DNA of 8,357 nt. Origin: Thermoplasmata archaeon. Its GTDB lineage: Archaea > Thermoplasmatota > Thermoplasmata > Thermoplasmatales > Aciduliprofundaceae. The DNA is taken from positions 1 to 8,357 of the forward strand of contig JAGGTO010000095.1 in assembly GCA_021163705.1 (NCBI GenBank), given 5' to 3'. The translations under genes and the position numbers were made by a program. The notes under the pieces were generated by a model. The model was not told the DNA's origin and searched no databases. It saw only the letters and a program-made list of their open reading frames with translations. Positions 1 to 6,872 of this stretch are shown here, piece after piece (within the stretch, counting starts at the first letter, position 1; each line of letters opens with the position of its first letter).

Positions 1-3000
1 AATAATTTCTTTCTGGGGCAAGAAATAATATTCTTTCATCTCTCCAATCTCAAACTCATTTCCTTTTTTCCACCGAAGAGCTTGAGATAGTTCATAGGCA
101 AGCTCAGAGTTGAGCACCAAGGGAATATTCAAATCCGCAGCCATTCTTCTTATTCTGTAATCCTTATCTCTTGCATACCCCGAAGTTATCACGAGCTCTA
201 TTTTCCCTGATTTGAGTAATTCCATGGCTTTCTCCAAACTCAAAATTTTCCCATCCACATTATTTCCTTCCAAAGTATATATTTCATATCCCAAAGAGCT
301 CAGAAGCTTAGAGGATAAAGCTATCTTTTTCTCATTACCGAAGGTATAAACTAAAACCTTCTCTTTTGGTATCTTATTAGGCTTAGCAGATAGCCAGCTT
401 TTGAGAAATGCGTCCTCAAACCCCATTCCTAAAGAGGCTACTTCTCCAGTAGAGCGCATCTCTGGACCAAGATATGGATATGCTCCCCTTATCTGACTCC
501 ACGAGAATTGCGGGGTTTTTACAGCAAAAGAAAATGCAGGAAGCTCATAATAATTGTAATCTTCACCTGAAACAAGTCTTCCATCTAACGTCGCCTGAGC
601 AGCAAGCTCCATCAGATTCACGCCTCTGGATTTGCTGGAGAAGGGCATGGAGCGACTGGTTCTGAGATTTAGCTCAAGAACATTTACCTCATTATTCAGG
701 AGAAATTGTAAGTTAAAGGGACCGCGTACTCCCAGGTTAATTGCTATCTCTACGGCTATCTCCTGCATCCTTCTAACCTGAGCGTCGCTTATTTTTCTCC
801 ATGGAGTTACCATGGTTGCATCTCCACTGTGAACCCCCGCCCTCTCTACATGCTCCAGGGTCACTCCTATCACTTTTCTACCATCCGATATGGCATCAAT
901 CTCCGCCTCCATGGCATCCAGAAATTTGGAGATAACCACAGGATGTTCTGGCGATACTCTCATTGCCAGAACAAGGTATCTTTCAAGCTCATCTCTATTG
1001 TAGGCAATTTTCATGGCCGTGCCACTGAGTATATAACTGGCTCTAATCACCACCGGATATCCTACATCCTCTGCAAACCTTATGGCCTCTTCAACACTCC
1101 TTGCCTCTATCCAAGGCGGTTGCTCTATTCCAAGTTCCTCAAGAAAGTTTGAAAATTTTGCACGGTTTTCAGCTATGTCAACCCTGCTTCCACTGCTCCC
1201 TACCAAGGAGATCCCCACAGATTCCAATTTTCTGGCAAGAGAATTCGCAAGCTGCCCTCCTGCAAAGGCAACGAGACCCGATGGTTTTTCAAAATTATAG
1301 ATGTCAAGCACTCTCTCCAAGGTTATTTCCTCAAAATAGAGTTTGTCATTTATATCCCAATCTGTGGATACTGTTTCCGGATTATGGTTTATTACAATAA
1401 CTTCATATCCCCTTCTTCTGGCTGCAGTTGCAAAATTCACCACTGCCCAGTCAAATTCCACGCTCACTCCTATCCTGAAAACTCCCGCTCCAAGAACAAG
1501 GAGCTTTTTGATGTCAAGTGGAGATATATCGCTCTCCACCGCATCATGTGTTGCATAGAGATAATTGGTCCTTGCTGGAAATTCTCCCGCCAGGGTATCT
1601 ATCTGCTTAATAAATATTTCCTTTCTTTTCCATATTTTCCCTGTGAGTGTCTTAATCTGAGCATCACTGAATCCCAGTTTTTTTGCTTCCTTTACTGTAT
1701 CTCCATCCGGCTCTCTTCTCAATTTTTCAGCCATTTTTACAATATCTTCAAGAATGTAAAGATAGAATTTATCAATACCCGTGATATGGTGAATTTCATC
1801 TATACTCACCCCTAACCTTATGGCCTTGGCTATGTGTATCGGCATATAGGGCTCGTAATTCCTTATTCTCTCCATAACACTCTCAAGCAGTTCATCCTCT
1901 AGGTAATAATCTCCTATGAGCTCCTCGCCTATCATCCTCATGGCCTTCTGAAAAGCCTCATGGAGATTTCTTCCTATGGCCATTACCTCTCCTATACTCT
2001 TCATCTCCGTATTTATTCTCCTATCCACACCTTCAAACTTCTCCAGATCCCATCTGGGAACCTTGACAACCACATAATCTAGGCTCGGCTCAAAAAGAGC
2101 AGTTGTCACGCCAGTCACCTTATTCAAGAGAGCATCTAAAGAGTAGCCCAGGGAGAGCTTTGCCGCTATATATGCAAGAGGATACCCTGTGACCTTGCTT
2201 GCCAGAGCACTGCTTCTGCTCATCCTTGGATTTGTCTCTATTATGTAAAACTCCTCACAAGTGGGATTTAAAGCAAGCTGAACATTGCACTCCCCAACAA
2301 GCTCTATGGCTTCTGCCACTTTTATGGCGGCGGTTCTTAGAATCTGATATTCCCTGTTTGTGAGAGTTTGGGAAGGTGCAACCACTATGGAATCTCCAGT
2401 GTGAATTCCCATTGGATCAAAATTTTCAAGGCAGGCAACTGCAACGGCGTTCCCATACCTGTCTCTCACCACTTCAAACTCGATCTCCTTCCATCCTTTC
2501 AGGTATTTCTCCACAAGTACCTCGCCTATTTCGCTCTGGGCAAACGCCTTTATTATATTCCCTCTGAACTCTTTTTCATTATATGCTATGAATGAGCCTC
2601 TCCCTCCAAGATTGTAACTCACCCTCACCATCACAGGATATCCTATCACCCCTGCCACCTCAATGGCCTCTTCAACACTCCTTGCTGCCTTGCTTGGTGG
2701 AACTGGAAGCTCTCTGGCAATCATCGTCTCTCTGAATTTTTCTCTGTCAAGAGCTTTTTTTATCCCATCCACAGGAGTTCCAAGTACCTCAATACCATAT
2801 CTTTCCAGTATTCCACTATCATTCAGCAATACACCGAGAGATAAAGCACTCTGTCCTCCAAATCCCAAGAGTATTCCATCAGGTCTTTCTTTTTCTATAA
2901 TTTTCACCACAAACTCAAGCTCAAGGGGTAAAAGATAAACCTTGTCAGCCATCTCATGACTCGTTTGAATTGTGGCCACATTGGGATTTAAGAGCACAGT

Positions 3001-3114
3001 ATCTATTCCCTCCTCTCTGAGGGCTTTAAGTGCCTGGCTACCACTGTAATCGAACTCTGCCGCCTCTCCAATTTTTATTGCTCCAGAACCCAGAACAAGA
3101 ACCTTAGAGACCAT
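1..3114 (-). CDS. carB: Carbamoyl-phosphate synthase large subunit, CAD-like archaeal type (3' end cut by window edge)
   Basis: Makes carbamoyl phosphate from bicarbonate, CarA-derived ammonia and two ATP, for arginine and pyrimidine synthesis in the cytoplasm. I translated it by hand: 1038 codons from ATG at 3114 to the left edge, open throughout. Family length is about 1050-1075, so only a short tail is missing. The N-terminal half begins GSGAIKIGEAAEFDYSGSQA. Its ATP-grasp metal site includes Q279, E293 and N295 (ETNPRMSRSS). A linker/oligomerisation region spans about 395-535. The second half starts near 540 (GAGVFRIGVSVEFDW), with Q803, E814 and N816 (ELNLRTSRSMPF). An MGS-like allosteric domain runs from about 917 to 1020. 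Wording such as IATIQTS-type N-terminus, SVEFDW, AGVHSGDATMVTP and RSMPFSSK resembles eukaryotic CAD and, from memory, Sulfolobus CarB more than E. coli. It overlaps carA by 11 bases. GGGGGATGAG upstream is an acceptable ribosome site. Confidence 0.97.
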   Translation of the reverse strand, partial: MVSKVLVLGSGAIKIGEAAEFDYSGSQALKALREEGIDTVLLNPNVATIQTSHEMADKVYLLPLELEFVVKIIEKERPDGILLGFGGQSALSLGVLLNDSGILERYGIEVLGTPVDGIKKALDREKFRETMIARELPVPPSKAARSVEEAIEVAGVIGYPVMVRVSYNLGGRGSFIAYNEKEFRGNIIKAFAQSEIGEVLVEKYLKGWKEIEFEVVRDRYGNAVAVACLENFDPMGIHTGDSIVVAPSQTLTNREYQILRTAAIKVAEAIELVGECNVQLALNPTCEEFYIIETNPRMSRSSALASKVTGYPLAYIAAKLSLGYSLDALLNKVTGVTTALFEPSLDYVVVKVPRWDLEKFEGVDRRINTEMKSIGEVMAIGRNLHEAFQKAMRMIGEELIGDYYLEDELLESVMERIRNYEPYMPIHIAKAIRLGVSIDEIHHITGIDKFYLYILEDIVKMAEKLRREPDGDTVKEAKKLGFSDAQIKTLTGKIWKRKEIFIKQIDTLAGEFPARTNYLYATHDAVESDISPLDIKKLLVLGAGVFRIGVSVEFDWAVVNFATAARRRGYEVIVINHNPETVSTDWDINDKLYFEEITLERVLDIYNFEKPSGLVAFAGGQLANSLARKLESVGISLVGSSGSRVDIAENRAKFSNFLEELGIEQPPWIEARSVEEAIRFAEDVGYPVVIRASYILSGTAMKIAYNRDELERYLVLAMRVSPEHPVVISKFLDAMEAEIDAISDGRKVIGVTLEHVERAGVHSGDATMVTPWRKISDAQVRRMQEIAVEIAINLGVRGPFNLQFLLNNEVNVLELNLRTSRSMPFSSKSRGVNLMELAAQATLDGRLVSGEDYNYYELPAFSFAVKTPQFSWSQIRGAYPYLGPEMRSTGEVASLGMGFEDAFLKSWLSAKPNKIPKEKVLVYTFGNEKKIALSSKLLSSLGYEIYTLEGNNVDGKILSLEKAMELLKSGKIELVITSGYARDKDYRIRRMAADLNIPLVLNSELAYELSQALRWKKGNEFEIGEMKEYYFLPQKEII
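1082..1104 (+). repeat. 23-base direct repeat, copy in the second half of carB
   Basis: Identical over 23 bases to 2663-2685 and in the same orientation; flanking bases differ on both sides. On the coding strand it encodes ARSVEEAI at CarB residues 671-678. Confidence 0.9.
2663..2685 (+). repeat. 23-base direct repeat, copy in the first half of carB
   Basis: Identical to 1082-1104. It encodes ARSVEEAI at CarB residues 144-151, exactly 527 codons before the other copy and at the equivalent place in the duplicated ATP-grasp unit. Confidence 0.9.
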
Positions 3115-4216
3115 GCTTCTCATCCCCCATCATCATAGTAAAGATATCAAATACCCAGGTGGTATCAAGAGGTCCCGGAGAGGCTTCTGGATGAAACTGT
3201 ACCCCTATCACAGGCTTCTGGGGATGGTATATCCCTTCAACACTACCATCATCTATATTGCGCATCCATACCCTGAATTCATTGAGAGTTTCTGCCCTTA
3301 TAGCATATCCATGGTTCTGTGTAGTTACAAATGCCCTCCCACTTTTCAAATCCTTCACAGGCTTGTTTATACCTCTGTGACCGTACTTGAGCTTGTATAT
3401 CTCTGCACCATTCGCCATGGCCAGAATCTGATTGCCCAAACATATACCCATTGTTGGTATCCCATAATCAATAACCTCACGGGCTTTTTTCACAAGCTCT
3501 CCAAGCAGGCGGGGATTTCCAGGACCATTGCCAAAAAGTATTCCCCGTGCTTGAAATTCTTCCATAGTAACCACAGGATCTTCATAGCAGGGCATCCTGA
3601 TAATCTCTAATCCTCTTTTAAGAAGTTCCCTTAGGATTCCATACTTTATTCCACAATCCACAACCACTACCCTTCCCTGGGGATTTTGAGGCGTATGCAC
3701 AATTATATCTTTTGGGGTCACGGAGTCTATGAGCTTCATCTCCTCATAGCTCAATTCATGTAGTTTTTGAATTATCTCCTCTTCATCATGGTCTCCTACA
3801 CACAGGGCACCCATCATCACACCTTTCTCTCTTATTTTTTTCACCAGAGCACGAGTATCTACACCCTCTATACCAGGAACATTCTCCTCCCTCAGGAATT
3901 TATCTAAACTTTTGGAGGAAAGCCAATGATTCTCGCGCATGAGCCTGGAGACCACGAACCCTTCCACTTGAATTCTATCAGATTCATAATGGAGTGGCAA
4001 ACCATTCTCCTCCAACTTTTTACTGGGTACCCCATAATTCCCTATGAGAGGATAGGTCATCACAAGAATCTGGCCTCTGTAGGATGGATCTGTCAGAGCT
4101 TCTGGATAACCTACCATACCTGTAGTGAAAACAACTTCGCCGTAGGCAATACCTTCTTTACCAAAACCCCTTCCCTTAAACACACTGCCATCTTCAAGAA
4201 TTAGCGATGCTCTCAT
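3104..4216 (-). CDS. carA: Carbamoyl-phosphate synthase small (glutamine amidotransferase) subunit
   Basis: Hydrolyses glutamine and channels ammonia to CarB. It has 370 residues, the normal length is about 360-385. The N-terminal CPSase domain runs from 1 to about 170, with motifs FTTGMVGYPEALTDPSY and GVDTRALVKKIREKG. The class I glutaminase domain spans about 182-365. The nucleophile is Cys259 in GICLGNQ, the partners are His342 and Glu344 in FHPEASPGP, and the conserved QNHG contains His302. Residue 262 is Asn where most homologues have His (GHQ); this position is not one of the catalytic triad. The region KLKYGHRGINKP resembles the CAD/eukaryotic branch. The ATG overlaps the argH stop as ATGA and is preceded by a strong GGAGGGAG site 4 bases upstream. 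The stop lies inside carB, so translational coupling of the two subunits is likely. Confidence 0.98.
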   Translation of the reverse strand: MRASLILEDGSVFKGRGFGKEGIAYGEVVFTTGMVGYPEALTDPSYRGQILVMTYPLIGNYGVPSKKLEENGLPLHYESDRIQVEGFVVSRLMRENHWLSSKSLDKFLREENVPGIEGVDTRALVKKIREKGVMMGALCVGDHDEEEIIQKLHELSYEEMKLIDSVTPKDIIVHTPQNPQGRVVVVDCGIKYGILRELLKRGLEIIRMPCYEDPVVTMEEFQARGILFGNGPGNPRLLGELVKKAREVIDYGIPTMGICLGNQILAMANGAEIYKLKYGHRGINKPVKDLKSGRAFVTTQNHGYAIRAETLNEFRVWMRNIDDGSVEGIYHPQKPVIGVQFHPEASPGPLDTTWVFDIFTMMMGDEKHGL

Positions 4217-5568
4217 TTCTCTCCCTCCAGAGAAAAGAGCTCGGATTTATGCTCTTCTAAAAGCTTCTTTGCCTGTTCAATATATTTCTTTACATCCTTT
4301 GGATCAGGAGAGCCCATCACAGGCCTGAGTATGGATTCCTGAGGATTCATCTCCAGACCATATTTCCTTTTCACCGTTGAGTAAAACTCATCTGAGTTCC
4401 GAGATTCCCCTATAAATTTCGCAATTTCAGCGTGCACAGCCCTGTATGGCATACTTCTTTTCAAGGCTATCCTCTCTGCCATGTCTGTGGCCAGGATCGG
4501 ATAAATCTCTGTGTCTTCTTTCATCCTCTCACTATTCACCTCTATTTTACTGAAAAAGTCAGAAAAAATTTGTATCGCTTTTAGCGTATTTTTGAGTATG
4601 GCATATGCATGATGATTAGATTCTTGCATATCCAGATTGTACCCTGAGGGCAGTGCTCTGAGAGTTCCAAGAAATGCTACCAGATGCCCTATGCTCTCTG
4701 CTCCCCAGGCTCTTGCTATCTCCATCGTTGCTGCATTTCTCTTCTGGGGCATCATGCTGCTGGTGGCCGCATGGTCCGCAGGCAGAATTATGTATGAAAA
4801 CTGGGGAAGGGAGAATACTATCATGTCCTCCACTATCCGGGAAAGAAAAACCGATAGAGAGGTATCCACAGATAATGCCAGGCTCAAAAATTCTCTACTC
4901 CCGGAGGCTCTAATGCTGTTCCAAACTACCCCATCAAACAATTTCTTTCCAAGAGCTACTCTATCTATCGGAACCATTGTACCTGCAACTGCCCCTCCTC
5001 CAAGTGGAGATTTGTCCACAACCCTGTAGATTTCAAAAATTATTTTGGTGTATTCTGCAAGCTCCTCTTCAATATAGCAGAGATAGTGGGCAAATGTTGA
5101 TATCTGGGCAGGTTGTAAATGGGTGCAAGCAGGCATCATCGTGAACAGGTGATCCTCTCCCCTCTTTAGGAGAATATCTCTCAATTTTATGAGCTCCTCA
5201 ATCTGTCTTTTAAGCATTCTTTTAGTTTTAAGTCTCAATGCTGCAGAGATATGATCATTTCTGCTCCTTCCCAGAGGAATATATCCCGCTATTTTTCCAA
5301 GCCTGTTATTCAGATAAATCTCAATGGCTTCGTGTATATCCTCTGCATCCATTTTAAATAATTCTTCCGGATTATTCATCAGGACTTCCAATTCTTTGAG
5401 TATCCTTTTTCCAGCCTCTTGAGGAATTAATTTCTGGGCATGAAGCGTTTCCACATGCGCCTTTAACACCTCCAGAACCTCATGAGCAATTTCCCTATCC
5501 TCACTCAATGAGGATATATAATTCAAAATTTTCCTGTCAATTTTGCCAAGCAGAGATTCCCTGTACAT
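4213..5568 (-). CDS. argH: Argininosuccinate lyase, archaeal type
   Basis: Splits argininosuccinate into arginine and fumarate, the last step of arginine synthesis; the active enzyme is a homotetramer in this family. I chose ATG at 5568 (451 residues, MYRESLLG...) because AGGTG lies 6 bases upstream. An in-frame GTG at 5577, directly after the argG stop, would add three residues and has a poorer site. With the ATG start, the fumarase/ASL superfamily signatures are RSRND at 101-105, THLQ at 149-152 (catalytic His150), SPLGGGAVAGT at 187-197, and the signature loop TSSMMPQKRN at 269-278 with the Ser pair 270-271, Lys276 and Asn278. The loop starts with Thr instead of the usual Gly. The N-terminus lacks the bacterial LWGGRF opening, as in other archaeal members. 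The last bases form the carA ribosome site and an ATGA overlap. Confidence 0.96.
   Translation of the reverse strand: MYRESLLGKIDRKILNYISSLSEDREIAHEVLEVLKAHVETLHAQKLIPQEAGKRILKELEVLMNNPEELFKMDAEDIHEAIEIYLNNRLGKIAGYIPLGRSRNDHISAALRLKTKRMLKRQIEELIKLRDILLKRGEDHLFTMMPACTHLQPAQISTFAHYLCYIEEELAEYTKIIFEIYRVVDKSPLGGGAVAGTMVPIDRVALGKKLFDGVVWNSIRASGSREFLSLALSVDTSLSVFLSRIVEDMIVFSLPQFSYIILPADHAATSSMMPQKRNAATMEIARAWGAESIGHLVAFLGTLRALPSGYNLDMQESNHHAYAILKNTLKAIQIFSDFFSKIEVNSERMKEDTEIYPILATDMAERIALKRSMPYRAVHAEIAKFIGESRNSDEFYSTVKRKYGLEMNPQESILRPVMGSPDPKDVKKYIEQAKKLLEEHKSELFSLEGEK
4221..4228 (-). promoter_or_regulatory. Shine-Dalgarno site of carA inside argH
   Basis: GGAGGGAG on the minus strand, 4 bases before the carA ATG, also encodes the last residues of ArgH (LEGEK). 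With the ATGA stop/start overlap, this points to translational coupling. Confidence 0.75.
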
Positions 5569-5577
5569 GGCAAGCAC

Positions 5578-6789
5578 CTACACCGCTCTGCTTTCAATAA
5601 TCTTCTCTTTCAAACCCTCCGGACGAATCTTATGCCTGTTGGCAAGCACGCTCTGCATACCAAAAATCTCTATGAAACCCGTGGCAAGATCCTGCTCAAA
5701 TGCACTGGTGCCTTCATATGTGGCCAGATTTAAGCTATAGAGAGCATATGGGGATTCCCTACCCACAACGGTGGCGTGATTGGGGGATAGCTTTATTTTC
5801 ACTACTCCACTTACCTTCTCCTCCACAAGATCTATGAAGGCATCAAGAGCGTATCTCAAAGGCTCAAACCATAATCCACTGTAAACCACCCAGGCCCATT
5901 TTGAATCCACAAGATCCTTGAACTCAAGAATCCATTTTGTAAGCACAAGCTTCTCCAGATCCTTATGAGCCTTCAATATCACCTCTGCTGCAGGTGCCTC
6001 ATATATCTCTCTGCTCTTTATTCCCACAACCCTGTTCTCTATATGATCTATTCTCCCAATTCCGTAGGCACCAGCTATGATATTCAAATCCTCAATGATC
6101 TCCACGGGGGCTTTTTTCTCTCCATTTAATGCCACAGGAACCCCCTTTTCAAACCCTATCTCTATATACTCCTCACCCTCATTTTGAATCTTTGTCCATT
6201 CATAAATTTCCTCGGGGGGCTCCTCCCAAGGATTCTCTAAAGCGCCACCCTCTATGCTCCTTCCCCAGAGATTTTCATCTATACTGTAAATCTTCTCACT
6301 CACAGGTATACCATGCCTCTTTGCATACTCCATCTCCCAGTCTCTACTCAGATTACATTCCCTCACAGGTGCTATTATCTTTATATCTGGATTGAGTGTT
6401 TTTATGGATATGTCAAACCTAACCTGATCGTTTCCCTTGCCTGTGCATCCATGGGCAATTGCATCTCCTCCCTCCAGTTCCGCTATTTCAACAAGCTTCC
6501 TTGCTATTAATGGCCTCGCTAAGGCTGTGGCAAGTGGATACTCCCCATCATACAGTGCATTTGCCTTTATGGCCGGAAATACATAGTTCTCGACAAATTC
6601 TTTACGGGCATCCACCGTATAATGCTTCACCGCCCCTAACCCGTATGCCTTTTCCTCAATCTCCTGAAAATCATCTCTCTGTCCAACATCCACGGTAACT
6701 GTTACGACCTCAGCATTCAGCTTCTCCTGTAGCATTTTTAGTATTACCGATGTATCAAGCCCACCTGAGTATGAAAGTACCACCTTCAC
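5578..6789 (-). CDS. argG: Argininosuccinate synthase
   Basis: Condenses citrulline and aspartate with ATP (to AMP and pyrophosphate), giving argininosuccinate. It has 403 residues, the usual length. The N-type ATP pyrophosphatase P-loop SGGLDTS is at 8-14. The second family signature, GCTGKGNDQVRF, is at 114-125. ENLWGRSIEGG (172-182) and TYEGTSAFEQDLATGF (357-372) are further conserved blocks of the synthetase domain and C-terminus. The start is GTG at 6789: reading upstream in frame there is no other start before a TAA at 6832-6834, and the conserved KVVLSYSGG begins immediately. A near-ideal archaeal Shine-Dalgarno GGTGATC precedes it. This is the first gene of the operon and has its own promoter-like region. 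The argG stop (5578-5580) is followed at once by argH. Confidence 0.98.
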   Translation of the reverse strand: MKVVLSYSGGLDTSVILKMLQEKLNAEVVTVTVDVGQRDDFQEIEEKAYGLGAVKHYTVDARKEFVENYVFPAIKANALYDGEYPLATALARPLIARKLVEIAELEGGDAIAHGCTGKGNDQVRFDISIKTLNPDIKIIAPVRECNLSRDWEMEYAKRHGIPVSEKIYSIDENLWGRSIEGGALENPWEEPPEEIYEWTKIQNEGEEYIEIGFEKGVPVALNGEKKAPVEIIEDLNIIAGAYGIGRIDHIENRVVGIKSREIYEAPAAEVILKAHKDLEKLVLTKWILEFKDLVDSKWAWVVYSGLWFEPLRYALDAFIDLVEEKVSGVVKIKLSPNHATVVGRESPYALYSLNLATYEGTSAFEQDLATGFIEIFGMQSVLANRHKIRPEGLKEKIIESRAV

Positions 6790-6791
6790 AT

Positions 6792-6798
6792 GATCACC
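6792..6798 (-). promoter_or_regulatory. Shine-Dalgarno site of argG
   Basis: GGTGATC on the minus strand is complementary to the GATCACC end of archaeal 16S rRNA. The GGTG core lies 5 bases before the GTG start. It decides the use of GTG at 6789, since no other in-frame start exists. Confidence 0.8.
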
Positions 6799-6811
6799 AT
6801 CTCCAGGTGAT
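6793..6811 (-). promoter_or_regulatory. Inverted repeat over the argG leader / expected transcription start
   Basis: A perfect 6-base inverted repeat, ATCACC (minus strand, 6806-6811) and GGTGAT (6793-6798), is separated by 7 bases (TGGAGAT). The downstream arm is the argG Shine-Dalgarno site. If transcription starts upstream of 6811, the RNA could fold and hide the site. If it starts near 6800, the repeat straddles the start and looks like a repressor operator. No such site is recognised from memory. Confidence 0.45.
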
Positions 6812-6822
6812 AAGAAGAACTG

Positions 6823-6829
6823 ATTTATA
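6823..6829 (-). promoter_or_regulatory. TATA box of the argGH-carAB operon
   Basis: TATAAAT on the minus strand, centred 37 bases upstream of the argG GTG. The usual archaeal spacing of about 26 bases puts the transcription start near 6800 and gives a leader of roughly 10 bases carrying only the ribosome site. The purine-rich ATAAGG before it could serve as the TFB element. A second AT-rich candidate, TTAATATT at 6858-6865, would give a leader of about 45 bases. Confidence 0.6.
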
Positions 6830-6838
6830 CCTTATGTA

Positions 6839-6857
6839 ATCAAAAAATCAAAAATAG
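6839..6857 (-). terminator. T-rich probable archaeal terminator after the ACT gene
   Basis: On the minus strand, 16 bases after the TAA, comes CTATTTTTGATTTTTTGAT. It includes two exact tandem copies of TTTTTGAT (6839-6846 and 6847-6854). Archaeal intrinsic termination needs only U-rich tracts, with no hairpin. The position between the ACT gene and the argG TATA box fits a transcript end. Alternatively, the tandem octamer could be a regulator site upstream of the TATA box. Confidence 0.5.
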
Positions 6858-6872
6858 AATATTAAGTTCCAT

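Noticed and set aside
829..1815. Plus-strand open frames (829-1152, 1101-1400, 1384-1815) opposite carB
   Set aside because: The minus-strand CarB frame is continuous and conserved here. The plus-strand products are low-complexity Ser/Pro/Leu/Cys-rich translations with no recognisable domain and no ribosome site noted.
1..3114. Suspected frameshift or pseudogene in carB
   Set aside because: Codon-by-codon translation from 3114 to 1 showed no stop or frame change, and all ATP-grasp motifs are present. The gene is only cut by the window edge.
3113..3610. 165-residue plus-strand open frame opposite carA
   Set aside because: It lies entirely antisense to the conserved glutaminase domain of CarA; its composition is typical of an antisense shadow.
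4637..5029. 130-residue plus-strand open frame opposite argH
   Set aside because: Antisense to the ArgH catalytic core; no family resemblance.
6790..6872. Riboswitch, tRNA or CRISPR in the only intergenic region
   Set aside because: At 83 bases, mostly T-rich with one 6-base stem, it is too small and lacks cloverleaf, aptamer or repeat-spacer structure.
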